Source: Corylus avellana (taxonomy: Eukaryota > Streptophyta > Magnoliopsida > Fagales > Betulaceae). From it: 64,000 bases of DNA. The translations under genes and the position numbers were made by a program. Each line of letters opens with the position of its first letter. The first letter of the stretch is position 1. Positions 37,307-49,446 of the stretch are shown here, piece by piece. Under the pieces are notes generated by a model that saw nothing but the letters and a program-made list of their open reading frames with translations, did no database searches and had not been told where the DNA came from. The DNA lies in contig NC_081541.1 of assembly GCF_901000735.1 (NCBI RefSeq), positions 32,382,060 through 32,446,059 of the forward strand, written 5' to 3'.

Positions 37307-37876
37307 TCAGTAATGCCTCACCACCACTTTGTACTCTACAATGGAATCACCATTACTCGCATTGAAGAAAATACACTTAAGATTGGCAAACCCTCTAGCC
37401 ATCCTAAACTTTCCGCGGCCGCCGACCGCCGCAAACTCCCTCTCAATCTGTGTCACCGGATTCCTCGAAAGCATGCTGATGGAGCTGCCGTTGAACTCGC
37501 CGCTGGTGAACCCAAAATCAAGGTATGCCACGAGCATCAACTCCTCCTGCCCGGCCGACACATACAAGCCTCGGGAGTTGCCGACGACAGTCGATTTCAG
37601 GTCAGGACCCTCCGTCAAAGGATCGTCGACAACCCAAATGGTGCCAAATGGCGTGAGCGACGTGTTATGCGCCATGCCGTTGGCTTGGACCACCCGGACT
37701 GCGCTAGGGCTGCTGCCGCCGGGCGTGTCGTGCAGTAAGAAATGGAGGACAGTCTCCTTCTCCAACATGTGATAAGGAAGCAGTGGCATTGTGCAGTACT
37801 GGCGGAGAAAGGCTATGGCCACCATGCACAGAAGCAGAGCACAAAAGCAAACAAAGTTTACTCGCTTGAGTTTCAT
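37307..37876 (-). CDS. Dirigent protein
   Basis: A single-exon gene of 189 residues, usual for dirigent proteins. These act in the apoplast and steer the coupling of phenoxy radicals (lignan, lignin and related pathways); they have no oxidase activity of their own. Residues 7-25 form a hydrophobic signal or anchor segment. Family motifs: LHFLLHD and GG (about 45-55), FGTIWVVDDPLTEGPD (about 77-92), GLYVS, SGEFNGSS, SRNPV, and VGGRGKFRMARGFA near the C-terminus. Asn-glycosylation sequons are seen at HNTS, FNGS and FNAS. The DDPLTEGPD box with Asp-Asp resembles DIR-b/d members, whose products are mostly unknown. A TATA box lies just upstream. There is no neighbouring paralogue. Confidence 0.92.
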   Translation of the reverse strand: MKLKRVNFVCFCALLLCMVAIAFLRQYCTMPLLPYHMLEKETVLHFLLHDTPGGSSPSAVRVVQANGMAHNTSLTPFGTIWVVDDPLTEGPDLKSTVVGNSRGLYVSAGQEELMLVAYLDFGFTSGEFNGSSISMLSRNPVTQIEREFAAVGGRGKFRMARGFANLKCIFFNASNGDSIVEYKVVVRHY

Positions 37877-37911
37877 TATGTTTCATTGTGCATGAGAAAC
37901 ATGAGAGATGA

Positions 37912-37922
37912 GCTTTTATAGG
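37912..37922 (-). promoter_or_regulatory. TATA box of the dirigent gene
   Basis: On the minus strand CCTATAAAAGC lies about 40 bases upstream of the ATG at 37876. This would imply a very short 5' leader, so an alternative upstream start of transcription is possible. Confidence 0.45.
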
Positions 37923-37940
37923 CATGGTATAAACAATCAA

Positions 37941-40692
37941 ACCTTAATAAGTAAAGATATTGCAATAATACCAGTCATTATTAGACCCATAGACTCAACT
38001 CTTAAGGGAATTTTATTACCAAAAATGTTAGGTTGAAAGTCTAGCTTGCCTCCGGCCACTACATCTTTGCACTAATATGTTGGAGTCTCCTTTTTAGAAT
38101 CGGGTTTATGGCAGTCAATTTTTAACACCATTCAACACGCACTTAATACGAAATTAACATATCAGTGTTGATGGGTTTGACTCGTTTAATTAAATAAGTC
38201 GAATTAAGGTTATAATTATATAATTTTATATCCATTCATCAACAGGCAACATTTAGGATGGACAATTTTTGACAAAACTTACGGACCTAAGATGAATCCA
38301 ATACGAAATTAGCAAGTTAGCTAGGGTTGAGGTGTTTGACTCGTTTAATTAAATATTTCAGGTTATGGTTAACCTATATAGTTTTATACTCATGTATCGA
38401 CACAACCCAAAACTGACACGCAAACACAAACTGTGAGTATCCCTCTAATTGGATCTTAGTAGTTGATAAAAGAACTTTCGTTCAAAGAAGAGTATAGTTG
38501 ATGTGGTGTTTTAAATGTAGGACCAAAATTCATCAACTTAAGCTTTAACCTTTTAGGTTGAATGATGTCCTAGCTAATATACTATATTATGGTCCCATTG
38601 GAAGAACGCCCCCAACAAATTCTATTATCTAGCATTAAAGGAAAGGTTGTCCAAGGTTCACATATGATTGACTGATTGTGTTACTGGCCATTGTTTGCCC
38701 TACCGACCATGTGAATTGCAACATATATTCTGTAGTAGAAGGTTGTCACTATTATTAGATCATATGATTTGCATGCAGGGGCGAAACCAGGATATTCTTT
38801 GAGGGGGGCCAAAAGATTTTCACTGTCGTGGGACAAAATGGAGACATCCGTGAGGCTGTAGCTGACGGGCCTTGCAACAGGGGCCCAAGAAGGCATGATT
38901 GTTAATAGGTTGGAAATATAATACTTGTCTCTGGTCACCAATTTTAACACGAATTCGTTTAGAATTTGACTGAAACTCAATAAAATTGCTGTTTTTCTCC
39001 ATATTTTTAGATAACTACAATTATATATTTTATACAATTAAAATATGAATCAAAAACTATATCAATTAATAAATAATTGAATATAAAAACAATTATCAAG
39101 AATAGCAATATAAATATCAAAACAATTAATTTAAAAAAATAATTTAAATCTAAATATAAAAATTTAATTACATACCTCAATTTTTTGTTGAAGTTGAAAA
39201 GTGAAAGGAAAAATCAACAATTTAAATCTAAATATAAAAATTTAATTACATACCTTAATTTTCCATTGAAGTTGGAAAGTGAAAGGAAAAATCAACAAGT
39301 CTTTAAGAAGAAAAATGACTCAAAGTTTTGTAATTTTTGTAAGATGTAATGAGATTTGACAATTGATCTTCAGCTTCTTTGAATTTAATTGACACATTGC
39401 TCTAGGAAACAAAACGTGTGGCTTAGAAAGTTAGAAATAACAATTGATTTTTTGGTCTCCCTTTTGTGCTTTGCAAGTTGCACGTTATACCTTTTTTATT
39501 TTATTTTATTTTTCACTTGCACACGTGTACCTTATCTTCTTCCATAGTTTTAAGAAAAATATTGGGAACTGCATCATCTTCAACCTTTTGTTCTTCTGCA
39601 GCTGCAAGTCTGCAAGTTTCAAGTTATAATGGTTAGAATCGACTCAACTGCATCATCTTCAACCTTTAGTCAAGGGGGGCATTTTTCCTCAAGAGTCGCT
39701 GATGGGAGGCATAAATCCATAATCATGGCATTAAATTTAAGTCCTTTGATCAACCAATGATACGGCTGCATGACTTAATGATAAGTTGAAAGTAATGTCA
39801 TATTGCATATTAGCATGATTGAAAGGTTGTGCGAAGGTTTACATGGACTTCCAATACCCAAATGATCACCACTAAATCATACATACCATTTGATCAACTA
39901 TTTAATAAAATAGATCATCCACTAGGGTTAGTCATGAGGCCACCAGATGAATGAGTTGATTTGGACAATTCAAAGAGTTAATTTGCCTATTTAAAGATTT
40001 TTTACTTTTTTATGTTTTGTGATTGAGACATTTTATTCTTCCAACTCTTGTCCAACTCTTTTTTAAATCTATCATCAGTAAGATTAGAGTAATTTTAGAA
40101 GTTTCTCTTGTGTCACTCTAAAAATGAGATGAAAATTATCATTTGATCAAAATTTAATAATGATCAATCATAAGTTCAATGATGATTTTAAGAGCTACAT
40201 CGTTTTTTGAGTAACACAAGAGGAACTTCTAGCATTACTCGTAGGACTAACATGTAAATTTGAAAGGAAAAAATATATATATATATATATAGAGTTGGAC
40301 GGAAGATGGACATGAATTGGAAAAATAGCATTTCTCTTTGTGAGATTTTTGAAACTTTGTAGATTAGGATTTGATTTCCTCCATTTCAGGCATTTCTTAG
40401 GAGTTTGGCTTGCTTCTCGTGAAAAAAAAAAATTACTGGAGATCCTCTTGTGCAAAAATAACCCGAGTTCTTTTACCAGTTTATTTTTCACACAAAATCT
40501 TCCATAATTTTTTCGCTAGAGGCAAGTCAAACTTTTTAGTTAGAGTGTCTCTCTTTTGTGATGGATTCAAGAATCTTGGTTATTGACACAAGGTGTATTA
40601 GGGTTTAATTATTCACTTTGTCTTGCCGTTTCCTTGCTGAGCCATGATTGCAATTTTTAAATAATATGGAAAAGAATTGAACTTCTTGTAAA

Positions 40693-40744
<52 letters not shown>

Positions 40745-41054
40745 CATTGACTCCAGTATGCATGTTGCCTATGCGCTGCCTTTGTTAGGCAGGGTACGTA
40801 GGATGTGCTCTGTGGTTGTTTACATCAATTTTTTAAACAAAAAATTGTTAATGATGCAATTTATGTTTTAGATAGTTTCAAGAGTCAAGTTTCAAAAATA
40901 TTTGAAAACAACTCCTAGAGAAATTGATCAGCAATCTAATGGGCCAAGTTGGAGCAAGACAAGCTAAAAGGACTTTAAAATAGATTGAATTTTCTGCTAG
41001 AACATTTAATTATAATATATTAGATTTATTGACACAAGAGGTATACATGTAGTT
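37941..41054. other. Long intergenic stretch, no gene supported
   Basis: It contains a degraded repeat beginning 'ggggcgaaaccaggat...ggggggcc' (38778-38815), a local duplication of about 80 bases around 39130 and 39215 ('aatttaaatctaaatat...'), and AT-rich DNA. Short open frames here show no recognisable protein. Confidence 0.5.
40697..40742. repeat. AT dinucleotide microsatellite
   Basis: An uninterrupted run of about 23 AT units. A shorter one is at 40274-40290. Confidence 0.9.
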
Positions 41055-41070
41055 AGAAATCATTGCAATA

Positions 41071-41420
41071 TGGGAGGGAAATGGACCTTAGCCATATTGT
41101 ACTGGAAGGCGATGCAAAGATAATTGTGGATGCTCTCCTCCTTACCGAACCCAACTGGAGTAAGATAGGCCATCAGATTGCAGACATGAAGATGTTATTA
41201 GACGTTTTTCCTAGCTGGTCTGCCCGTGCAGTGGGTCGTGCAGCAAATAGTGCTGCTCATGTTATTGCTTGCATGGCTGCGAAAGACAACATAGAGAGAA
41301 CATGGAGGGGCTGTTACCCGGAATGTATTCATGATATTATCCGGATGGAGTGCTCAACTCCTTCCGTTGAATGATTCAATAAAATGATCATGAAATTTAC
41401 CTCAAAAAAAAAAAAAAAAA
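41071..41420 (+). mobile_element. 5'-truncated LINE with RNase H end, poly-A and target duplication
   Basis: A 350-bp insertion that keeps only the C-terminal RNase H-like part of an L1-type LINE ORF2: 'LSHIVLEGDAKIIVDAL', 'WSARAVGRAANSAAHVIA'. The frame stops at about 41372. AATAAAATGATCATG and a 17-base A run (41404-41420) follow. The direct repeat GAAATCATTGCAATA flanks it (41056-41070 and 41421-41435), the expected mark of target-primed insertion. Confidence 0.88.
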
Positions 41421-41751
41421 GAAATCATTGCAATAATTATTTTACTATCTTGATTTCAACGAAATCTTTCATAATTTGATTTTTAGTTAGCAACTACGTA
41501 CACATCTTCATCGGCATTAATTGTTTGTCAGCCCAAAAGCCGAGAGCCAACTATCAAGACTTTAGCTATCACGAATCTCTTAAATAAACTTTTTTAAAGA
41601 ACTAGAATGGTTAATGCGTGATTTTAAAAATAGAATAATGTTAGAAATTAGATTTTTATTCTACAGTATTAATGTAGCAGTCTCAACAAATCCTTGAATC
41701 AGACATTATTAAAAGACTACAAAACTCTAAAAATTGGTTGTCATTGTTGAA

Positions 41752-42380
41752 AAAATTCGTAAGCCTAAGTTATCTCATAAAACCGGTTCAATAAGAAAGG
41801 GTTGTCAATTCCTTATAAAGAGACTGTTTCTCAACACTCTCTCTCACGTGTAGGCCGATATTTTTCTTGATCCTTGTCACGTGGTATGCAGTGTGGGCTC
41901 CATTCGTCCTGTGGTACGCTTTGATACCATGAAAAAATTCGTGGGCCTAACTCATCTCATAAAACCGGTTCAATAAGAGAGGGTTGCTCAATCCTTATAA
42001 ACATGTCCAAGATTTTGTTCACAAGCAATGTGGGATTATTTCTCAACACCCTCCCTCACATGCAGGCCAGTATTTTTCCTAGTCCTTGTCACAGGGTAAG
42101 TAATAAATATGCCAAAGATCTTGTTCACAAGCAATGTGAGATTATTCCTCAACACTCTCCCTCACGTGCAAGCCAGTATTTTTCCTAATCCTTGTCAAGG
42201 TCTTTGTAAGAGGGTAAGTAGTGTGAACCCCATTCGTCATGTGGTAAACTCTGATACCATGAAAAAATTCGTGGGCCAAACTCATCTCATAAATTCGGTT
42301 CAATAAGAGAGGGTTACTTAATCCTTATAAACATGCCTAAGATTTTGTCTACAAGCAATATAGAATTATTCATCAACAAT
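41752..42380. repeat. Imperfect repeat array of an unnamed dispersed element
   Basis: Units with 'aaaaattcgtgggccta...ctcataaaaccggttcaataagag' start near 41752, 41930 and 42258. Between the last two, a 107-bp segment (ttgttcacaagcaatgtg..., 42016 and 42122) is itself duplicated. Open frames in it are repeat artefacts. Confidence 0.7.
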
Positions 42381-42849
42381 TGTCACATTAGCATTATGAG
42401 ATAATTGTAAAATAAAAATATGGTATATAACATTGCTCAATCATTTTTAAATAATGTAACAATATATTCATCATGTACTTCAATATTGACAATATATTTA
42501 TAAAATATAATATGAATGATGAAATAAATTTCCCTATGACCCGATTAGAAAAGGAAAAAAAAAAGTGTGATCGGTTGAACTCCGGCTAGTGGTTCTGTTT
42601 TCCGATTGGATGAAGAAGTTGGTGACCCTATTAATTTATTCCACGAATTGTCTTCTGCTTTCTTGCTAAAGCTGAGGAATCCATTGCTGGTATCACTAAT
42701 TGTAGCTGTGACAGATGATCTTGTAGGAGTCCCATGGCCATTTATTTTTAACTCTCTTGCCTGATCAGATTTTCGTCCAATTAAAAAAGGGCAAGGATAT
42801 AATTTTTGTCTACTAAGCCAACATTATGTTTCTGATCCCAATCACCCTT

Positions 42850-42852
<3 letters not shown>

Positions 42853-42895
<43 letters not shown>
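42853..42895. repeat. TA dinucleotide microsatellite
   Basis: A run of about 20 TA units. The open frame across it reads as alternating Ile-Tyr and is not a gene. Confidence 0.9.
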
Positions 42896-42899
<4 letters not shown>

Positions 42900-43004
42900 A
42901 ATCTTCTCGATGTCCTATAAGCCACTATTATGTTTCTTTCATAATACATACAAGAACCACATTAAGCTACAATTTTTAAGAATATACCTCATCATGTTTG
43001 CCTT

Positions 43005-43215
43005 AAGGTTGTTGAATTACTATTTATCTTAAAAGTTTAAACTGATAGAAAATAATAAACTTAATCATTTAATTTTTAACACTCTTCCTCACATCTGAGC
43101 TCCAATTCCTACTTAATAAGTGATGCTTAATACATAAAATATTTAATTAAAAATGGGGTGAATGACGAAGACAATGTTAGAATTCAAGACATATGTTTCC
43201 ATACTAGGTTATAAT
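43005..43215. repeat. Dispersed repeat related to the 1010-1217 region
   Basis: It shares 'aaagtttaaactgatagaaaa', 'ctcacatctgagctcc' and 'gatgcttaatacataaaat' type words with 1015-1200 and with the intron-3 repeat of the C-type amidases. This is probably an LTR-derived or SINE-like family common in plants. No clean ends. Confidence 0.4.
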
Positions 43216-43537
43216 TAGCACTTTCCCTCACATGTAGGACAAACAACACATGAAAGTTTTCGACTGAAATACGGAGTAAATGGTGCGAGTCAATGTTTGA
43301 ATTCACGACTTCCGTTTTGATATCATATTACATCACCTTATTATGATTTTTTAAAATATTCTCTCACGATGCATTTTTTTAAAGACATATAAATTTAACA
43401 GATTGGGTTGGTGGAATGAAAAACTATGTCAAATACCTTGATCCTTTATTTTAACTTAATAAAATCCATAAAAATAACAATAATTACTCATAATGCATAT
43501 CAATAATCTAGTAAATTCTATAATGGCGAGCAATAAA

Positions 43538-46481
43538 TCACTTGCAAGGGGTGAATTTGCAAGTGACAGTATGGCCCGAAGGCCCAGAACCAGAGTTGGC
43601 CCTCCTGAACCGCAGAGCCGTGAGGAGGGCACTTCGCGGGGAGCCCATCAAGGCCCAGTTCATGTGTTGGACCACACCGATTGCATTGTAAGGAAATTGA
43701 AGGCTATTGTAAGAGTTGAGAAAGGCAGTGGTCCCTTCCCTTAGAAGGGTCCTATAGACGTCTCCTCTTCCTTGTAGACCTTGCCACAGTGTCATGTCTG
43801 TCCCATATCGCCTAGCCGCGACCAAACCAAAGGCAACCCCTACCTTTGTGTCTGGGTTCACCGCCCTCCAGTAGCATTTGTACTCCGGCATTGTCCAATT
43901 TCTGTCAAACCACACAAAAAAAACCATTAGTGGGTCAAGTTAGGCCCGTTTTAAGCCCAATTGTATGCCTATAAGCACCTTACAAATTGACGTGGCATCT
44001 TACGATAGTGTTATATATATACATGTTTGTAAAGGAATTGTAGTAAAAACTATAGTAACAAGCATTTTCACAACCAGCACGTATCAGTTGCATAGATTTG
44101 AAGTCAAACATATAAAAGCTAATAGAAAAGAATAATACTACTTTTCACACTCATTTATCATTATCTGACATAGCGTATTTTAAGTGACTTCTCATATCAG
44201 CTACTTAAAATATGTTACGTCAACCGATATGAAATAAAATTATCACAGACACATTATGTTTTAAGTGACTTCTCATATCAATTATTTAAAACATATTCAG
44301 TTAACCGATATGAAATAAAATTAGCGTAATAAATAAGCGTGAAAAGTAACATTATTCATACAAAAAAAAGTTATTACATTCTTCTGAATGTGACCAAAGC
44401 TTTAGGCAGTTGCAATGTCCGAGCCGACTAAAAAAAAACAACTATCCTAAAGGAAAATTTATGTGACAAGTTCCTCGTGAAGCTCTAGAATGATGTTACT
44501 AGCTAATTCACGAGTCCAATTGATTGCATTGTGGGTTCTGATTGTAAAGGTCTGTTTTATTTCGATTTATTTTTTATGTCACAAGACTTTTTTAACAAAA
44601 GGTGATGCTCAGCTATTTATGTGCATCACAAATATGGAGGCTCACACATGTGCATCACAAACACGTGCTTGGAAGCCTGACGCACGTGCAAATTCACATG
44701 CCCACGAGGCTAGAGGCAATGAGGCAGGCAGGAATATGTGGTATATTGTGTAGCAATATTGTAACAGGACCAAACAGATAAGCCTTTATGTAATGATCCA
44801 ACTTACTCATGTGGGCATGCTGAAGCTTCCATGAAGGGCAGTGGTGGCATTGGCGGCAGCGGTGGTAGCGGAGGCAGTGGTGGCAATCCGGGCAGTGGCG
44901 GAAACCTGAAAGGCGGAGGAGACCTTGTTGGTGGTGCCGGTGCTACCGGTGCAGGCACCGGGTTAGCTGACCTCGGGCAGAATGACATAGGCTGAGCTGG
45001 CTGAGACAGCAAAGGATCCACTGTGTACATCTCCATGTCAAATATCCTAAACATAAGTCTAAGATTTTGGGCAGCACCAGCAGCTGCCCCACAACCCTCT
45101 GAACCTTGTCCACTGCCTGAAACCTGGGCATAACAACCGCTTAAGTCTGGGGCACCATCAAATTTCAGTACATAGCTTCCCAACCAATTTGTAGTCTCTT
45201 CCCTTGACATTGTCACTTGCCCCTCACTATTGGCACAGGAGACTGTGACTTTAATTCCTGCAGGATTTAATTTTGTTGAAAATTCAAATTACATTTCTAC
45301 ATCATGTAGTGACTCCCAAAAGTAAAGTTCTTTGCACTTTTGATGTCTACAACATAAACAAAATAATCCTCAAGAACGTAACAACTGTTTTCATCTTTAT
45401 GTTACACTTTTTTAAACAAAAAAACACCCATGACGAAATATGAATCATCTCATGGTCAGCATTTAATTTTGTTGTATTTAACGGATTAAGATCTCCTACA
45501 ATTTTAAAGAAATAATAGATTCTCAAATTACGTAATTTTGACCGTTTTTAGGCATCGAAACACTTTGAAAAATATCACCTATTAAAAATGCAGTACATTA
45601 GAGTTGAGAATTGAATATATTTTCATCAGGTTATTGCTCTCTATGTTGTAAAAAAGCTTTGAGATAAAAATTGTCTTTTGATTTGATAAAAAATAAGCGT
45701 CTCTACAAAAGTGAAGAATAAGCTTTTTTAGAGGAAAATTCTTTTTGATTACCTTGATAATATGCCATATTTTTAATAGATAACATTTTTCAAGCATTTC
45801 GTTGCGTAGAAACAGCATAAATTATGTAATTTTTTAATCTACAATTTTTTTTAAAAAAATTATACAAAATCTTGATCTATATTCAACAGTATAAATGATG
45901 TCACATGATAAACTGACACGTCATTTAAAAAATTTAAATGATGGAACATTAAATTCAAACCATGAAATAATTCGTTTCCATTTCATTTGAAATGGACCCA
46001 CAGAACATTAGAAAAGGGGTACCCCTTTTCATTAATTAGGTCTTAATACTTTGCAGTCATCCAGAAAAATCTCATGATGGGCATTGAAATTAATTCTCTC
46101 ATTTTGACTTAAACTTCAACATGCTCAGTTTGAGGGGGTTAAAGGAGATCATAAACTGAAAAAAGGGTAATGGAGGAAACACTGCCATGAGACACTGGAG
46201 ATTTAATACTAGATCATCAGAATATCTCCGAAATTCTCAACAACAAAAAGAAAATCCAAGAAAAAAAGAAAAAGGAAAAAGAAGAGATGCAAAAATGTAG
46301 AATGTAGTGAGTTATAGTTGTGGATCTCACCATAAATGGGATAATCAAAGAGGGACCTTTCGCCATCTTTGCATTGGTCACAGAAGACGGTGCCAGTGAC
46401 CATAGCATCTGCCCGAGCTCCATCAATGGCTGCAGCAAGAATGATGAAGCCAGCAAAAAAGAGCTTCTCTAACCAATCCAT
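43538..46481 (-). CDS. Pollen Ole e 1/extensin family protein with conserved C-terminal domain
   Basis: Three exons on the minus strand: 46481-46331, 45257-44807 and 43901-43538, with GT-AG borders and a continuous frame; 321 residues. Residues 1-25 form a signal peptide (start MDWLEKLFFAGF). The Ole e 1-like domain follows (TGTVFCDQCKDGE at about 30-41, then KVTVSCAN and GCYAQVSG). Next is a proline-rich hinge (about residues 146-190, PPLPPLPPMPPLPF) of the extensin-like kind. Exon 3 adds about 120 residues with YKCYWRAVNPDTKV, RRYGTDMTLW, LLREGTTAFLNSY and TCKFTPC. I believe this tail occurs in other plant Ole e 1 proteins, but know no function for it. The exon-2 frame also reaches a stop four bases beyond the donor, so an unspliced form would end at residue 201. 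Likely a cell-wall protein. Confidence 0.82.
45487..45877. mobile_element. Long-TIR palindromic element, copy 3, in intron 1 of the Ole e 1 gene
   Basis: Same family as 5716-6207 and 19352-19727: 'tttttaggcatcgaaacac' on the left is mirrored by 'catttcgttgcgtagaaaca' on the right. It lies wholly inside intron 1 (45258-46330). Confidence 0.6.
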
Positions 46482-46770
46482 GAAGCAAAATGAGTAAAAA
46501 GAGAAAAGGCCGGGTTGGTGTAATGGGAATGTGAGTCGGAAGTAAATAAAGACTAGTACTGTGTCGATGATTATTTTCAACCCTCAACTGCCTATATTTA
46601 TTATGTATTGATGTGTGCAAAATAATTACTATTCTGAAACCAGCAAGAATTGCAAGCTGTACGGAACTTCATTTATGTCTTCAAACTCCGTCCGGCATTG
46701 GACAGATATTGTTCGGTGAACAGAAACTGTAATAATTGAGTGACGTGAAAAAATAAATAAATAAATAAAT

Positions 46771-47143
46771 GGGTAAAATTTACTTAATTCCCTCAAATTA
46801 TTACCCCAATAATAATATATCCTCAAACTATTGATTACAACAATTTATTTTTCAAACTACCAAAATAATGATAATGTACCTCCCCTTTTAACAAAATGAC
46901 AAAATTACCCTTACTAAAATAAAAACAAAAATATTAAAATTTTTTTTTTTTTTTTTTTCAAAATTTTAAGGGTATTTTTGTTTTGTTAAAATTTATATAA
47001 GGGTAATTTCTTCACTTTGCTAGCATTGGAAGATACATTGTCATTGTTTTTCTAGATTTTGGGGTAAATTGTCGCAATTAATAGTTTAGGGGGTAGATTG
47101 TCATTAAAGTGGTAGGTTGAGAAAATTAAGTGAATTTTACCTT
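46771..47143. mobile_element. Fold-back MITE upstream of the Ole e 1 gene
   Basis: The left end 'gggtaaaatttacttaatt' is mirrored by 'attaagtgaattttacctt' at the right end; further inward, the two sides remain partly complementary. An 'aaataaa' word lies on both sides. It sits about 290 bp upstream of the start codon at 46481. Confidence 0.55.
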
Positions 47144-47149
47144 TTAAAT

Positions 47150-48410
47150 AAAAAGTAGATTGATGTGATGTAAAAAATAGGAATCTTGATGGTTAAATTT
47201 TTTGGATGAATAGTAAGAAGTTCTTGCAAGCGATGCCGTACTTTCAGAATTACCTAGGAGATGCCACGAAAACAGGTCCACTTTAATTATTGTGGGTCCT
47301 CGCACAATAGCTCTTCACCCTCGTCCCATAATAGAAGCTCTTCAAGGGTGGGATTGAATTGCCTTTACCTGCACATATTAGTTATAAGTTGGGTGAGCCT
47401 AATTGCGTCTTCATTCTGCTGGGTATAGTTGTCTTCAACTCGTCGGCAATGTGAACGTCATTGATGAGGCAGTTGATTCTTGTGCAGGCATATCAGAAAA
47501 ATTTTAGATTTGGGTTGCCATTTGTCAAAGAGACAAATACTTTTCCTTTGCATTTGTTGCCTTCCAAGCATTAAATCTACGGCCCGTCACCCCTGAAAGC
47601 AGGAAAGAGAGTTGAAGCAATATGGCTGTCTCAATTTTTATTGCAACCTACGCCAAATTCATAATGTACGCAACGAGTTAAAGTTAAAAGACTATTACTA
47701 TTAAATTTTAATTTAATAATAATTATTGAATTACATTATAAAGTGTGAAAATAAAAATGTGAGAGTGAAAATGTGGCCAAATCATCTCTTGTAGCTCAAA
47801 GGGATGGTTTGGCCACCTCTAATCTGACCATTCAACCACTCTTATATATGCAATATAAGCCGCTCATTCTTTCTCTTATATATTGTTATGTTTTAAATTG
47901 GTCATTTAAAATAAACGATCCAGATTAAAACTATTACACCCCGTATGCAATGCTCTATGTATTGCTCGCAATTCCGATCCATTTAAATTCAAAAATCAAC
48001 CAAAGCTTGGCTAGGAAAGCATAATTATAGGGTTTATTTCCTTTACAACTTTGTAGGCATTATTCGAGGGCACAAGCCATGGCCATTTAATAATTTATAC
48101 TAGAGTCAACAATTATAAAATCCTCTTAAAGACTGTGATGGGGAGGGTGGGAATTATGTCTCACTCTCACCTAACTCCTTCAAAGCAGAAGTGCTTATTT
48201 TCAAAAGTTCAAGACTTGGGGAGCTATATAGCCGTTATACTCTGAGCTTCTGGCGGTGGCGAGTATTAGTTGGCCGTCAAGGTAGTGAGGAGCATTGATG
48301 AAGAGGTAAAAGATCAAGATGTGCTCATGTGCATAGACAGGCTAGAGGAAGAATCCATTCCTTCTATCCTTTTCTTTTCAACTACATTGCACATGCTTTT
48401 TCAACGTTTC
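47150..48410. other. Intergenic stretch, no gene seen
   Basis: Mixed-composition DNA with no supported frame on either strand. The segment 47210-47620 is less AT-rich than its surroundings but has stops in all frames. Confidence 0.45.
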
Positions 48411-48426
48411 AACTAGATGACAAAGT

Positions 48427-48548
48427 CCCCGAGAGGTAGCTCAATTGGCTAGGACCACGCCTAATGAAATGGAGGTCACTAGTTCGAATCTCCCTCCCTC
48501 CTCTTGTGCGGACATGTCAAAAAAAAAAAAAAAACAAAAAAAAAAAAA
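48427..48548 (+). mobile_element. tRNA-derived SINE, copy 3, best preserved
   Basis: It begins CCCCGAGAGGTAGCTCAATT (A box), continues to GGTCACTAGTTCGAATC (B box), and ends in CATGTC plus an A-rich tail. The direct repeat AACTAGATGACAAAGT / AACTAGATGGCAAAAGT flanks it (48411 and 48548 onward). The tRNA-like start, B box and tail show it is a SINE, not a tRNA gene. Confidence 0.82.
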
Positions 48549-48564
48549 ACTAGATGGCAAAAGT

Positions 48565-49446
48565 TTTCCTCAGAGTTGTGTTGAAACAAATTCTTTTGAT
48601 TTAGTCTATTAAATTGATACGCATTCTTAAAGTACTATACAATTCTTCTATGCTTTTCTAATAAAACATGTGATTCTAATCTAAAGAGTAATGTTATTTA
48701 GTATAAATTCTAAATAGACAGAAATTTTATCCAAATCAATTTAAAGAAAATATCATTCTCCTCATTTAAAATAGTGCAAAGTGTATAAAACATTTAAAAA
48801 ACATATTAAATCTAGTCTAAGTTAGTAAGCTGCTATTAATGACGTTAAGAATTTAATGTGTTTTTTAAATGTTGATAAACATTTGACACTATTTTAAATG
48901 GTTGGAAGATATTTTCTTCAGATCGGTTTAAAGGAAATTTATGTTCTTAGTAAATTATTATACGATTGTCATATAATTTGATAATGTGGTAATAAAAATT
49001 AGCCTTTGAATCAATACTTGTAAAAAAAAAAATGGCTAATTTTTATTGATAGATTATTCTAATTGTATGACGGTCATATAACAAAAGTAATCAATCTCAA
49101 ATTTAATGGTAATTTTAAAAGTTACATCAATTTCGGAGGATAAAATGATGGTATATACTATATATAGCATTTTTCCTAATTCAAATTTAAATTCTTTTCT
49201 TTTAGTGAGGAATTCATACTTCGATACTTCTTCAGTTTTTTTAACAAGAGGGTAATGTCAGAAAACATAAATATGTACATGGGTAAATATTATTCAATAT
49301 TCTGTTTACAAAATTAAAAACACTTCTTTTTTTCTTTTTCTTTTTTTTTCTCCTTAAAATTACTAACAAACGGTTTAAAACACAAAACCAAATCACTTTT
49401 CAAAACTACCAAACATACATACCACTACCTTTTCCTTTGGATTATC
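48565..49446. other. AT-rich stretch up to the contig end, no gene seen
   Basis: No supported frame. The last 18 bases (49429-49446) occur again at 61383-61400, beyond the second gap. Confidence 0.5.

Noticed and set aside
41063..41374. A 103-codon frame with RNase H similarity taken as a host gene
   Set aside because: It lies between perfect target repeats, begins inside one of them and ends in a poly-A tail, so it is the end of a LINE.
48427..48500. A possible tRNA gene
   Set aside because: It has A- and B-box-like words, but no cloverleaf that I can close, and it has a poly-A tail with target repeats; two more dispersed copies exist. It is a SINE.
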